From Pseudonocardia sp. (lineage in GTDB: Bacteria > Actinomycetota > Actinomycetes > Mycobacteriales > Pseudonocardiaceae), in contig JAODNO010000002.1 of NCBI GenBank assembly GCA_025465235.1, positions 1-33,205 of the forward strand: a DNA stretch of 33,205 nt, read 5' to 3'. The notes under the pieces were generated by a model, which had not been told where the DNA came from, searched no databases, and saw only the letters and a list, made by a program, of their open reading frames with translations. Of the stretch, positions 16,720 through 24,703 are shown piece by piece (within the stretch, counting starts at the first letter, position 1; every line of letters begins with the position of its first letter). A program made the translations under genes and the position numbers.

Positions 16720-17934
16720 GTGGACGCGTCCTCTTCCAGCCCCCTTCCCGTCGTCGGCATGATCGGTGCCGGGCAGCTGGCCCGCATGACCCACCAGGCC
16801 GCCATCGCCCTCGGCCAGTCGCTTCGCGTGCTCGCGGAGCACCCCTCCGACCCGGCCGCGCTGGTCTGCGCCGACGTGAGTCCCGGGGCGGCCGCCGACC
16901 TGTCGGCGCTCCGCCAGTTCGCGCGCGGGTGCGCCGTGGTCACCTTCGACCACGAGCAGGTGCCGCAGGAGAACCTGCGCGCGCTCGTCGGCGCGGGAGT
17001 GACCGTCCACCCGCATCCGGACGCGCTGCTGCACGCGCAGGACAAGCTGGTGATGCGGCGCAGGCTTGCCGGGCTCGGCACCGCCGCGCCGCAGTTCGCG
17101 GAGGTGCGCGACGTCGACGACGTCGAGCGCTTCGGCGCCGAGCACGGGTGGCCCGTGGTGCTCAAGGCCGTCCGCGGCGGGTACGACGGGCGCGGCGTCT
17201 GGATGCTCGACTCTCCGGATCCAGCGCTGGTCGCCGAGCTGCTGGGGGCCGGCATGCCGCTGATGGTCGAGGAGGCCGTGCCGATGCGGCGGGAGCTGGC
17301 CGCGCTCGTCGCGCGGTCGCCGCACGGGCAGGCGGCGGTGTGGCCGGTGGTGGAGACGGTGCAGGAGGACGGCCAGTGCGTGCAGGTGCTGGCGCCCGCA
17401 CCCGGCCTCGACGAGGCCGTGGCCCTCTCGGCGCAGGAGCTCGCCCTGCGCATCGCGGCCGAGCTGGGCGTCACGGGCCTCCTGGCCGTGGAGCTGTTCG
17501 AGCGTACCGACGGGGTCCTGGTCGTCAACGAGCTCGCCATGCGCCCGCACAACTCCGGGCACTGGACGATCGAGGGCTCGCGCACGTCGCAGTTCGAGCA
17601 GCACCTGCGGGCGGTGCTCGACTACCCGCTCGGCGCGACAACGCCCACCGCGCCCGCCGTGGTGATGGCCAACGTGCTGGGGGCCGCGCATCCGCCCGCG
17701 ATGGCCATGGACGAACGGCTGCACCACCTCTTTGCCCGGTTCCCCGACGTCAAGGTGCACCTGTACGGCAAGACGGAACGGCCCGCCCGCAAGGTCGGGC
17801 ACGTGACGGTGCTCGGCGCCGACATGGCTGACGTGCGCAAGCGCGCCACACTCGCCGCGGAGTGGCTCTCGGCGGGCGTGTGGTCCGACGGCTGGTCTCC
17901 GCACACGGGGGTGTTGGAGGTGGCGCATGTCTGA
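16720..17934 (+). CDS. purK: 5-(carboxyamino)imidazole ribonucleotide synthase
   Basis: A 404-aa ATP-grasp enzyme that makes N5-CAIR from AIR, bicarbonate and ATP in purine synthesis. It shows the N-terminal [17 protein letters not shown], the central [16 protein letters not shown] loop that closes over [38 protein letters not shown] (metal-binding and substrate residues), and [20 protein letters not shown] near the end. The GTG start is 9 nt from a -10 box, with no ribosome site. The stop overlaps purE by 8 bp, so PurE translation is coupled. Confidence 0.96.
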   Translation: MDASSSSPLPVVGMIGAGQLARMTHQAAIALGQSLRVLAEHPSDPAALVCADVSPGAAADLSALRQFARGCAVVTFDHEQVPQENLRALVGAGVTVHPHPDALLHAQDKLVMRRRLAGLGTAAPQFAEVRDVDDVERFGAEHGWPVVLKAVRGGYDGRGVWMLDSPDPALVAELLGAGMPLMVEEAVPMRRELAALVARSPHGQAAVWPVVETVQEDGQCVQVLAPAPGLDEAVALSAQELALRIAAELGVTGLLAVELFERTDGVLVVNELAMRPHNSGHWTIEGSRTSQFEQHLRAVLDYPLGATTPTAPAVVMANVLGAAHPPAMAMDERLHHLFARFPDVKVHLYGKTERPARKVGHVTVLGADMADVRKRATLAAEWLSAGVWSDGWSPHTGVLEVAHV

Positions 17935-18439
17935 CGTGCCCGTCCCGCTCGTCGGCGTGATCATGGGCAGCGACTCGGACTGGCCGGTGATGGAGGCCGC
18001 TGCCGGTGCTCTCGCTGAGTTCGACGTGCCCTACGAGGTGGGTGTGTACTCGGCGCATCGCACCCCGCAGCGCATGCTCGACTACGCGACAGGCGCGGCC
18101 GGGCGCGGGCTGCGGGTGGTGATCGCCGGCGCCGGTGGTGCCGCGCACCTGCCCGGGATGGTCGCCGCGGCCACGCCGTTGCCGGTGATCGGGGTGCCGG
18201 TGCCACTCGCCCGGCTCGACGGGCTGGACTCGCTGCTGTCGATCGTGCAGATGCCCGCTGGGGTTCCGGTGGCCACGGTGGCGGTGGGCGGCGCGCGCAA
18301 CGCGGGCCTGCTGGCCGTCCGGATCCTGGCGGCCGGAGACCCGTCGTTGCTGGACCGGATGGAGCGGTTTCAGGCCGACCTGGCGGAGTCCGTGCTCGCC
18401 AAGGACGCGGCGCTCCGCGCTGCCGCGGCGGAGCGCTGA
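17927..18439 (+). CDS. purE: N5-CAIR mutase, catalytic subunit
   Basis: A 170-aa class I PurE that moves the carboxylate of N5-CAIR to C4, giving CAIR. The signature segments [16 protein letters not shown] (residues 10-25), [10 protein letters not shown] with His44, and [17 protein letters not shown] are intact. The ATG overlaps the purK stop by 8 bp, with purK supplying the substrate. The 300 bp after the stop contain no conventional gene. Confidence 0.96.
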   Translation: MSDVPVPLVGVIMGSDSDWPVMEAAAGALAEFDVPYEVGVYSAHRTPQRMLDYATGAAGRGLRVVIAGAGGAAHLPGMVAAATPLPVIGVPVPLARLDGLDSLLSIVQMPAGVPVATVAVGGARNAGLLAVRILAAGDPSLLDRMERFQADLAESVLAKDAALRAAAAER

Positions 18440-18502
18440 GGATCACCGAAAATCGCGTGGCGCCCTGCTGCTCTCCCGTCGTAATGTGGCGGTACACGTG
18501 AG

Positions 18503-18517
18503 AGGAGGTGGTCCAGC
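18503..18517 (+). promoter_or_regulatory. Extended Shine-Dalgarno sequence complementary to the 16S rRNA 3' end
   Basis: AGGAGGTGGTCCAGC is complementary to the 16S rRNA 3' end GCTGGATCACCTCCT (from memory) over 15 consecutive positions, with one G-U pair in place of A-U. This is far longer than any other ribosome site in the window. A possible -10 box TAATGT lies at 18482-18487, so the transcript would start about 10 nt upstream. The TTG of a 12-codon ORF begins 10 nt after the AGGAGG core. Confidence 0.55.
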
Positions 18518-18518
18518 G

Positions 18519-18557
18519 TTGATTAGCTACAGGACTCGTGAGGTGGCTGTCCGCTAG
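18519..18557 (+). CDS. Mini-ORF (12 codons) behind a very strong ribosome site
   Basis: TTG ATT AGC TAC AGG ACT CGT GAG GTG GCT GTC CGC TAG would encode LISYRTREVAVR. An in-frame GTG at 18498 would give a 19-residue version that includes the ribosome site itself. Codons such as TTG, ATT, AGG, ACT and CGT are unlike the GC-ending usage of neighbouring genes, suggesting that selection acts on the nucleotide sequence. No gene follows on this strand before the antisense tetR, so it is not an obvious leader of a downstream CDS. Its role is unknown: a leader peptide, a ribosome-binding RNA, or chance. I have a vague memory of similar sequence in other actinobacteria but cannot confirm it. Confidence 0.4.
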   Translation: MISYRTREVAVR

Positions 18558-18628
18558 CACCACAGGACACGTTCTCCGACGGCCAAGTGGAAGCCGGTGT
18601 GGTGCCGGCGAATTCCAGGCAGTCACCC

Positions 18629-18693
18629 GTGATCCCCGGGCCCGAGCCCGTCCAGCTCGGCTTGCGCACCCCACGGTGCGGCCCGGGGATCAC
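18629..18693. other. Branched hairpin (three-way junction-like), structured RNA or bidirectional terminator
   Basis: GTGATCCCCGGGCC (18629-18642) and GGCCCGGGGATCAC (18680-18693) form a perfect 14-bp stem. Inside the 37-nt loop are two further stems: CGAGC/GCTCG (18643-18647 with 18655-18659) and CGCACC/GGTGCG (18665-18670 with 18675-18680, sharing one base with the outer stem). Together they make a cloverleaf-like fold. It lies between convergent purE and tetR, so termination for both is the simplest role. The branching and the upstream mini-ORF also allow a small structured RNA. The remaining bases of the 300-bp gap hold nothing else recognised. Confidence 0.5.
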
Positions 18694-18739
18694 GCATGTC
18701 CGCTCTTGCGACAGGTGTCCATGTCGCGCGGCGGGAGGG

Positions 18740-19432
18740 TCAGGGAGCGGGGGGCGTGTTGCGCTCCAGGCGGACTACCGCCTGCTCGAGGCGCTGTGTC
18801 ACCGCGTGCAGGCCGTCGCCGCCCGCGGGCTCGCCGGGGAGCATCCCCGCCACCCGCCGGAACCGCCCGCGGCACGCCTCCATCCCGTCCTCGGGAGCCC
18901 CGGCACCGAGCCACGCCCGCAGCGCCAGGTTGTGCGCCGCCACCACGGCCGCCCCGATGACGGCGGCGCGCAGGTCGCCGTCCGGGTCGCTCGCGAAGCG
19001 CCGGCGCAGGTAGCGGGTGAACAGCCGGCGGTAGTGGTCCACGCTCGCCGACTCGCGGTCGCGCAGAACCGGCACCTCGTGGGTGAGCCGGTACCGCTCC
19101 ACCGATAGCCGCGGGTCGTCGGCATAGATGTCGAACACGGTCTCGCCGGCACGCAGCACGAGCGTTGCGGTGGGCTCCGTGGGGTGCGCGGTCTCGAAGA
19201 CCTCGGCGATGCGGGCCAACGCAGCCTCGTGGTCGGGCGAGATCGCGTCTTCCTTGCTGCGGAAGTACCGGAAGAAGGTGCGGCGCCCGACGCCTGCCGC
19301 AGCGGCGATGTCGTCGACCGTCGTGTCCTCGTAGCCACGGACCAGGAACAGCTCGACGGCGGCGGCCACGAGGTCGCGCCGGACCTCCGCTCGTCCCTCA
19401 GGCGAGCGGCCGCGGCGGGCGGCGACGGTCAT
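18740..19432 (-). CDS. TetR family regulator, divergent from fadE25
   Basis: A 230-aa TetR-type repressor. The N-terminal helix-turn-helix spans about residues 19-62: RRDLVAAAVELFLVRGYEDT, then TVDDIAAAAGVGRRTFFRYF. The ligand-binding part resembles the MftR-type C-terminal domain, with ERYRLTHEVPVLRDRESASVDHYRRLFTRYL. ATG 19432 follows GAAGGAGG at good spacing; an upstream in-frame start at 19483 would run through the promoter. It shares a 73-bp promoter region with fadE25 that contains a duplicated 13-bp motif, so it probably represses itself and fadE25, responding to an acyl-CoA or similar ligand (inference). Confidence 0.9.
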   Translation of the reverse strand: MTVAARRGRSPEGRAEVRRDLVAAAVELFLVRGYEDTTVDDIAAAAGVGRRTFFRYFRSKEDAISPDHEAALARIAEVFETAHPTEPTATLVLRAGETVFDIYADDPRLSVERYRLTHEVPVLRDRESASVDHYRRLFTRYLRRRFASDPDGDLRAAVIGAAVVAAHNLALRAWLGAGAPEDGMEACRGRFRRVAGMLPGEPAGGDGLHAVTQRLEQAVVRLERNTPPAP

Positions 19433-19443
19433 CCGGCCTCCTT

Positions 19444-19487
19444 CAGTGGCACGCAGGGTAGCAAAGAACTTGTCCAGTGGCACGCAG
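19444..19487. promoter_or_regulatory. Pair of 13-bp direct repeats, likely TetR operators
   Basis: CAGTGGCACGCAG occurs at 19444-19456 and again at 19475-19487, 31 bp (about three helical turns) apart. The second copy extends into the inverted repeat GGCAC-GCA-GTGCC. One copy adjoins the tetR ribosome site; the other lies between the proposed -35 and -10 boxes of fadE25. This is the expected placement for a repressor controlling both genes. Confidence 0.6.
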
Positions 19488-19499
19488 TGCCGTTACGCT
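19470..19499 (+). promoter_or_regulatory. fadE25 promoter, leaderless
   Basis: TTGTCC (19470-19475) and TACGCT (19494-19499) are separated by 18 bp. Transcription would begin at about 19506, which is the ATG itself. No ribosome site is present, which supports a leaderless transcript. Confidence 0.55.
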
Positions 19500-19505
19500 G
19501 CACGC

Positions 19506-20663
19506 ATGGATCCCGACTTCGACACCTATCGGCTCAGCGACGAGCACGAGGCGCTGCGGGACGCGGTGCGCGCGCTCGCGGAGAAGGAGATCGCGCCGTA
19601 CGCGGCCGAGGTGGACGAGGTGGGCCGCTACCCGGTGGAGGCGCGGGCCGCGCTGGTCAAGGCCGGGTTCCACGCCGTGACGATCCCCGAGGAGTACGGC
19701 GGCCAGGGGGCCGACGAGCTCGCCGGTTGCATCGTGATCGAGGAGGTCGCGCGCGTCTGCGCGTCGTCGTCACTGATCCCGGGCGTCAACGGGCTGGGCC
19801 TGACCCCGATCCTGCTCTCAGCGTCCGACGACCTCAAGAAGCAGGTGCTGCCCTCCATCGCCGCAGGTGAAGCGATGATCAGCTACGCGCTCTCGGAGCG
19901 GGAGGCGGGCTCCGACGCCGCGTCGATGAAGACCCGGGCCCGCCGCGAGGGTGACTCGTGGGTGCTGAACGGCACCAAGGCCTGGATCACCAACGCGGGG
20001 GAGTCCACCTGGTACACCGTCATGGCGGTGACCGACCCGGAGAAGAAGGCGAACGGCATCTCCGCGTTCGTCGTGCACTCCGGCGACCCGGGCTTCGAGG
20101 TCGGTCCGAAGGAGCGAAAGCTCGGCATCCACGGCTCGCCGACGCGCGAGATCTACCTCACCGACTGCGCGATCCCGGCGGACCGCATGATCGGGGCCGA
20201 GGGCACCGGCTTCAAGACCGCCCTGCAGACGCTCGACCACACCCGCCCGACCATCGGCGCACAGGCCGTGGGCATCGCGCAGGGCGCGCTCGACGTCGCG
20301 ATCTCCTACGTCAAGGAGCGCAAGCAGTTCGGCCGCCACCTCGCCGAGTTCCAGGGCCTCCAGTTCATGATCGCCGACATGGCGATGAAGGTGGAGGCCG
20401 CCCGTCAACTCGTCTACGTCGCCACGTCCCGTGCGGAACGCGGCGAGCCGAACCTCGGCTTCATCTCGAGCGCGGCGAAGTGCCTGGCGTCCGACACGGC
20501 GATGAGCGTGACGACCGACGCGGTTCAGCTGCTGGGTGGTGCCGGGTACACGAGGGACTTTCCCGTGGAACGCATGATGCGGGACGCGAAGATCACCCAG
20601 ATCTACGAGGGCACCAACCAGATCCAGCGCCTCGTGATGGCCCGCGCCCTGCTCAAGAGCTAG
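19506..20663 (+). CDS. fadE25: Acyl-CoA dehydrogenase
   Basis: A 385-aa FAD-dependent acyl-CoA dehydrogenase that introduces the alpha-beta double bond in fatty or branched acyl-CoA breakdown. It shows IPEEYGGQGADELAGCIVIEE, ISYALSEREAGSDAASMKTRA (FAD/substrate contacts), WITNAGESTWYTVMA, FGRHLAEFQGLQFMIADMA and LLGGAGYTRDFPVERMMRDAKITQIYEGTNQIQR. Glu368 in IYEGT is the catalytic base. ATG 19506 coincides with the predicted transcript start. The name follows the purE/fadE25 neighbourhood of M. tuberculosis. Substrate chain length is unknown. Confidence 0.93.
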   Translation: MDPDFDTYRLSDEHEALRDAVRALAEKEIAPYAAEVDEVGRYPVEARAALVKAGFHAVTIPEEYGGQGADELAGCIVIEEVARVCASSSLIPGVNGLGLTPILLSASDDLKKQVLPSIAAGEAMISYALSEREAGSDAASMKTRARREGDSWVLNGTKAWITNAGESTWYTVMAVTDPEKKANGISAFVVHSGDPGFEVGPKERKLGIHGSPTREIYLTDCAIPADRMIGAEGTGFKTALQTLDHTRPTIGAQAVGIAQGALDVAISYVKERKQFGRHLAEFQGLQFMIADMAMKVEAARQLVYVATSRAERGEPNLGFISSAAKCLASDTAMSVTTDAVQLLGGAGYTRDFPVERMMRDAKITQIYEGTNQIQRLVMARALLKS

Positions 20664-20815
20664 ATCACCGATCTTGGCCCCGTAGCGCTCTTCGCCAGTT
20701 CTTCGACAGGCCGCCCGGCGAGCCTAAGCGTGACGATGGTCCTGACCCGCTGCTCCAGCCTCGCATCACGCCTGACGGGAGCCGTCCAGGTGGTCCCGGT
20801 TGTGGGCGTTATTCG

Positions 20816-21562
20816 TTAGGTCCGCATCGCGCCGGTCGCGTTGGCCGCCGTGAGGATCAGCTTCGTCGCGGCGTCCGGCTGCGACACCATCGACGCGTGA
20901 GAGGCCGGCACCTCCTCGATCGTCGCCTTCGCGCGCTCGGCCATGAACCGCTGCGTCGCCGGCGGGATCGCCTTGTCCTCCGTGCCGAGGAGGTACCACG
21001 ACGGAATCGATTTCCACGCGGGCGGGCCGGACGGCGCTTCGAACGCCGCGCCGGCGAAGGGGCGCTGCGTGGCCGCCATGACGCGCGCAGTCTCGCGGTC
21101 GACGTCCCCAGCGAAAGCAGTCAGGAAGGCCTCCTGATCGATGTAGAAGTCGACGCCCTCTGAGCCGTCAGGGTTCGTGATGGGGTGCGGCCGCAGCGCG
21201 GGCGGCAGGTCCGGGTTCTCGTTCATCTCGAAGAGCTGCTTGACGCTTTCCCCTTCGTCGGGAACCCACCCGTTGAGGTACACGAGCGCCTTGACCTGGT
21301 CGTTGCCCGTCGCAGCATTGGTGATCACAGCGCCGCCGTAGGAGTGGCCGACGAGGACGATAGGCCCCTCGATCGTCCGCAGCAGCTCAGCGATGTACGC
21401 GGCGTCGCTGCGGAGGTGTCGCAGGGGGTTCGCCGCGCCGATCGTGCGGTAGCCCTGGCGGTGCAGCGCGCGGATCTCGCCGTCGAAGCCGCCTGCGTCG
21501 GCCCAGGCGCCGTGGACGAAGACGACCGTTGGCCGGGTGCCGCCGTTCGTTGTGGTGCCCAT
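20816..21562 (-). CDS. Alpha/beta hydrolase
   Basis: A 248-aa alpha/beta-hydrolase fold protein. It has TVVFVHGAWADAGGFDGEI (oxyanion HG), the nucleophile elbow VGHSYGGAVI, and a catalytic His in EVPASHASMVSQPDAATKLIL; the acid is probably the Asp in LLGTEDKAIPP. It resembles the small esterase/haloperoxidase-like hydrolases often annotated only as 'alpha/beta hydrolase'. The substrate is unknown. GAAGGAGCG precedes ATG 21562. It sits in a stretch that interrupts the conserved core gene order and is followed upstream by a methyltransferase relic, suggesting acquisition. Confidence 0.9.
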   Translation of the reverse strand: MGTTTNGGTRPTVVFVHGAWADAGGFDGEIRALHRQGYRTIGAANPLRHLRSDAAYIAELLRTIEGPIVLVGHSYGGAVITNAATGNDQVKALVYLNGWVPDEGESVKQLFEMNENPDLPPALRPHPITNPDGSEGVDFYIDQEAFLTAFAGDVDRETARVMAATQRPFAGAAFEAPSGPPAWKSIPSWYLLGTEDKAIPPATQRFMAERAKATIEEVPASHASMVSQPDAATKLILTAANATGAMRT

Positions 21563-21699
21563 GCTCGCTCCTTCGCCGGGTATTGCAGGATCTGGCGAGC
21601 ATCCCAGCCCCTCGTGCGGTCCGCATCGCACGGACGTGGGGTCCGGCTTCTCGCGTCAGGCGGCGGCGACGACCGGCGCCGGCTGCCGCAGCGCCTCAC

Positions 21700-21969
21700 A
21701 GCACCCCAAAGACCCGCCGTCGCGTCGTTGACCGGATCGATGACAAGGCGCGCCTCGAGAGTGAACCCGGCGTCGCGGAGGAGGTTGGCCACGTCGTCGG
21801 ATGAGCGCCGGTGTATCTGAACATGCATTGGGTGACCCCCGTCTCCCTCAGTCTTGAGACGGCTCCCGCTGCCGAGGTGAAAGCCGAGAAGTGCCACGCC
21901 GCCGGGACGCAGCACCCGATACGGCTCGTTCGTAAGGACGCCCGACGAGTTCGCCGCGAGGCCTTCTCG
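21700..21969 (-). pseudogene. Relic of a SAM-dependent methyltransferase
   Basis: The frame reads EPYRVLRPGGVALLGFHLGS, followed by a charged stretch and LLRDAGFTLEARLVIDPVND, ending near GLWGAV. This is the C-terminal third of a class I methyltransferase (post-motif III 'vLrPGG' segment and the final strand). An in-frame stop at 21970-21972 removes the upstream part, and no SAM-binding motif I is found nearby. The 490-bp stretch 21563-22052 holds only this relic. Confidence 0.6.
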
Positions 21970-22052
21970 TCAGATGCACGCGTGGCAGGTCTTCAAGCCC
22001 CGTCAAAACGATCCTCCCCTCCAGCGCAGCTGGCCCCCGACGGCGGCCGGGA

Positions 22053-22775
22053 TCAGCCCAGGCGCACCGTCGTGCGTTCCGAGGTCGCCTTCCGATCCAG
22101 CGCGGCCGGGTCGGGGTGGCGGACGTGCACCAGTGACGCCCCGGCGGCCAGCACCGCGAGCAGGCCGTCGCCCAGGCCCTCGGGGCTCGACCACTCCAGC
22201 GTGGAGAGCACGCGGTCCGACGACGTGAGCCCGAGTGCGACGGCCCGGCCGCGGGAGGCGGCGAGCACCTCGGCCACGGTGGCCCCGGCCAGTGCGGCGG
22301 TGTCGTCGGGGACGGGGGCCCACGGTACGAAGTCGTCGCCGTGCAGCCGCACCTCGGTTGCGAAGTCGATCACGCCCGACGGCAGCCCGGGAAGCCCCTT
22401 TCCGAACGCGTCGAGCGACAGCGCCACGACCCCGCCCGCCGGGGCCGCGGCGAGTGCGAGGTCGATGCGGTCGGCGTCGCACAGCACCCAGTCCGCGTCG
22501 GCGGGCTCGGCCACGACCTCGGCCCCGCACCACCACGCGCCCAGCAGCACCGCTGCCGTCTGCCAGTGCGCGGGCAGCAACATGGCCACCGCGGTACCGG
22601 GTTCCACATCGCACTCGTCGCGGAGCAGGTTCGCGGTCTTCGCCGCCCAGTTGGCGGCGGTGGTACCGGACAGCTCGATGCGCTCACCCGTCGCGTCGTC
22701 GTAGTAGGTGATCAGAGGTCGGGCGGCCGCCGCGCCGGAGCGGAGCGGGTCCAGCAGGGCTGCGGTGAGCGTCAC
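22053..22775 (-). CDS. TIGR03089 family protein
   Basis: A 240-aa actinobacterial protein resembling a shrunken AMP-dependent ligase (ANL) N-domain: LITYYDDATGERIELSGTTAANWAAKTANLLRDE, then GTAVAMLLPAHWQTAAVLLGAWWCGA. It lacks the adenylate-forming C-terminal domain and the usual P-loop, so it is probably not an active ligase. Its position next to an LCP protein matches M. tuberculosis Rv3267-Rv3268. GTG 22775 has TACGGT (22782-22787) 6 nt upstream within the 14-bp gap to the LCP stop, suggesting its own leaderless promoter. The function is unknown. Confidence 0.87.
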   Translation of the reverse strand: MTLTAALLDPLRSGAAAARPLITYYDDATGERIELSGTTAANWAAKTANLLRDECDVEPGTAVAMLLPAHWQTAAVLLGAWWCGAEVVAEPADADWVLCDADRIDLALAAAPAGGVVALSLDAFGKGLPGLPSGVIDFATEVRLHGDDFVPWAPVPDDTAALAGATVAEVLAASRGRAVALGLTSSDRVLSTLEWSSPEGLGDGLLAVLAAGASLVHVRHPDPAALDRKATSERTTVRLG

Positions 22776-22789
22776 GGGCTCACCGTAGG

Positions 22790-24547
22790 TCAGTCGATGC
22801 AGGGAACGCCCGCTGCCGTGATCGGCGCCGAAGGCGCGGGGGTGGCGGTCGGGCGGGCCGGGGCGTCAGCGGGCAGGACCGCCGGGTTGAAGTCGCCGCC
22901 GAGCACCACGAGCAGGTGACCGGGGGTCACCTCGTCGTGGCTCTCGACCGGGAGGTCGCCCAGTTGGGTGGCCACTGCACGGGCGGCCTTCGCGTCCGAG
23001 CCGGTGTAGTGGACCGTCGAGGTCGGTGTGGGGTCGGTGTTGTCCACCGTGCCCGCAGAGAAGTCGAGGTCACGCATGCGGCGGGCCACGGTCGCGGCCA
23101 TCCCGGGCAGTGCGGAGCCGTTGCGTACGTCGACGACATAGCGCGACGCGATCACGTCGACCTGTGGCGGCGGCGGTGGCGGCGCCTCTCGGGCGGCCTC
23201 CGCGTTCCGTTGCTGCTCCTCGATCCGCTGGCTGACGAACGTGCGCACGTCACCCGGATCGACCAGCACGACGTCGCCACGTGTGTTGGTCTCCAGGCCG
23301 CGGGTGGGGATGGTGAGGAACTCCATGTTGCCCGCCGCGATGTCAGACGCCTGCTGCGCGAACGCGAGGATGTCCCAGCCGGAGTCGATGACCAGCGACT
23401 TCTGGGCGACGTCGATCAACGCGCGGAGTTTGCCCGGATCGGTCATTGTGCCGCCGGAGAGGATCTTGTCCGCGACCGCGGCGAGGAACGCCTGCTGGCG
23501 GCGGATCCGCGAGAGGTCGCCTTCGGGCAGTCCGTGCCGCTGCCGGACGAACGCGAGGGCGTCGGCGCCGGAGATCGTCTGCGGCCCGGCAGGGAACCGG
23601 GCGCCCGACAGCGGCTCGTCGACCGGGGCCCGCAAGCAGACGTCGACGCCCCCGATCGCGGTCGTGAGGTTGTAGAAGCCGAGCAGGTTGATCTCGGCGT
23701 AGTGGTCGATGTGCTGGCCCGTGAGGTTCTCGACAGTACGGATCAGCGTGCTGCGGCCCGCCTGCGCCGACTCGGCCTCCACCCGCTGCCGGTCCCGCAC
23801 CCCGTCGGCCACGAGCTGCTCGGCGGTCGTTGCCTTGGTGGCGGGATAGGCGGCATTGATCTTGTCCTGGCGGTAGCCGGGGATGTCGACGTAGCTGTCC
23901 CGGGGAAGGGAGAAGGCCACCGCGGCGCCCCCGCCCTGCGGGACGTGGAGCAGGATGATCGTGTCGGAGTTGAGGACACCGGAGTCGGGGCCGCTGTTCA
24001 GGAGGCGCTGCAACTCGGGCGGTAGCGGGTTGCCCTGCGCGTCGGTGCGGCTGTCCACGCCGACCAGCAGGATGTTGTCCGCACCGTCGTCGTTCCCACT
24101 CGCAATGACGTCGGTGGTGGTGATCCCGGAGGTGATGTCGCGGTAGAGACCCCACGCGGTGCCGGTGAGCACCAGGACGAGCACCGACGCCACCACGAGG
24201 GCGATCCGGAGCCGCTGCCGCAAGGGGAGCCGGGCTTTCGCGGCAGGGGTGAGCGGAGCAGGGCGGGCCCGTCGGGGCCTGCCCTTCGTCGTACCCGATG
24301 GCGCGGCGCCGGCTCGGCTCGTGGTGCGTGAGCCGGACGTCCGGGACCCACCTCGCGGCCTCCCGGCCGACGTCCCGGTCGTCGACAACGGATCGGGCGT
24401 CGTCCGATGGGCGGACGGGTACCGGGCCGATCTTTGCGAGCGAACCGTCGGCTCCCGCCGGCCTGATTTGCCGGAGCGGTGCGGGCTGTTGCGCTCCCGA
24501 TCGGACGGTGACCGGGCCGAGCCGTCGGTCCAGCCCGGTCCGTTCAC
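22790..24547 (-). CDS. LCP (LytR-CpsA-Psr) family wall polymer ligase
   Basis: A 585-aa membrane-anchored enzyme that transfers lipid-linked polymers such as arabinogalactan onto peptidoglycan. There is a long Ser/Thr/Arg-rich, basic N-terminal cytoplasmic segment (1-105), a single helix (about 110-133, LRIALVVASVLVLVLTGTAW), and the LCP domain (about 150-370) with DNILLVGVDSR, SDTIILLHVP, FSLPRDSYVDIPGY, ALAFVRQRHGLPEGDLSRIRRQQAFL. A Pro-rich linker (APPPPPPQ) leads to a LytR_C domain (about 455-550). GTG 24547 follows GGAGGT. The long basic N-terminus may be regulatory. Confidence 0.94.
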   Translation of the reverse strand: MNGPGWTDGSARSPSDRERNSPHRSGKSGRREPTVRSQRSARYPSAHRTTPDPLSTTGTSAGRPRGGSRTSGSRTTSRAGAAPSGTTKGRPRRARPAPLTPAAKARLPLRQRLRIALVVASVLVLVLTGTAWGLYRDITSGITTTDVIASGNDDGADNILLVGVDSRTDAQGNPLPPELQRLLNSGPDSGVLNSDTIILLHVPQGGGAAVAFSLPRDSYVDIPGYRQDKINAAYPATKATTAEQLVADGVRDRQRVEAESAQAGRSTLIRTVENLTGQHIDHYAEINLLGFYNLTTAIGGVDVCLRAPVDEPLSGARFPAGPQTISGADALAFVRQRHGLPEGDLSRIRRQQAFLAAVADKILSGGTMTDPGKLRALIDVAQKSLVIDSGWDILAFAQQASDIAAGNMEFLTIPTRGLETNTRGDVVLVDPGDVRTFVSQRIEEQQRNAEAAREAPPPPPPQVDVIASRYVVDVRNGSALPGMAATVARRMRDLDFSAGTVDNTDPTPTSTVHYTGSDAKAARAVATQLGDLPVESHDEVTPGHLLVVLGGDFNPAVLPADAPARPTATPAPSAPITAAGVPCID

Positions 24548-24560
24548 GTGTGCACCTCCG

Positions 24561-24589
24561 CTGACCCTCGCTGCCGGGTCTCCTAGGGT
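24561..24589 (+). promoter_or_regulatory. Candidate promoter of the glycosyltransferase operon
   Basis: CTGACC (24561-24566) and TAGGGT (24584-24589) are spaced by 17 bp. The start site would fall near 24596, inside a large palindrome. The downstream leader would be about 125 nt long. Confidence 0.45.
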
Positions 24590-24593
24590 GCAG

Positions 24594-24624
24594 CACCGGA
24601 CGCGCCCGGCCGGGCGCGCCGGTG
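24594..24624. promoter_or_regulatory. 31-bp near-perfect palindrome between LCP and GT genes
   Basis: CACCGG, one unpaired A, then CGCGCCCGG meets CCGGGCGCG and CCGGTG: 15 bp per arm with a single bulge. It lies in the divergent promoter region and begins at the predicted + strand transcript start. It could act as an operator for both genes or as a 5' RNA hairpin. Confidence 0.5.
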
Positions 24625-24679
24625 CGCGTGTCGCGGGTGATCGTCATCGGAGATGACCGTGCGTTCGTGACACATGGTG

Positions 24680-24703
24680 CTCCCGGGCACGCCTGCCCGG
24701 GAG
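24680..24703 (+). promoter_or_regulatory. Hairpin at the glycosyltransferase ribosome site
   Basis: CTCCCGGGCA and TGCCCGGGAG form a perfect 10-bp stem around a 4-nt loop (24690-24693). The stem's 3' end runs into the purine tract GGAGGAGAGGGGAG that serves the TTG start at 24720. Folding could partly hide that site, so translation may be controlled here; a terminator is the alternative. Confidence 0.45.

Noticed and set aside
16663-17964. An N-terminal extension of gtrA across purK
   Set aside because: It is antisense to purK and low-complexity; GtrA homologues start near 16662.
18581-18640. Cobalamin-riboswitch-like words (GGAAGCCGGTG ... CCGGCGAATTCC)
   Set aside because: The B12 box and the conserved core GCCACTG are absent, the order is wrong, and no cobalamin gene follows.
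20660-20815. A minus-strand tail reading RRDARLEQRVRTIVTLRLAG and on to a stop overlapping the fadE25 end, faintly like YdeI-type C-termini
   Set aside because: The match is too weak and short to call a pseudogene; no start or upstream domain is present.
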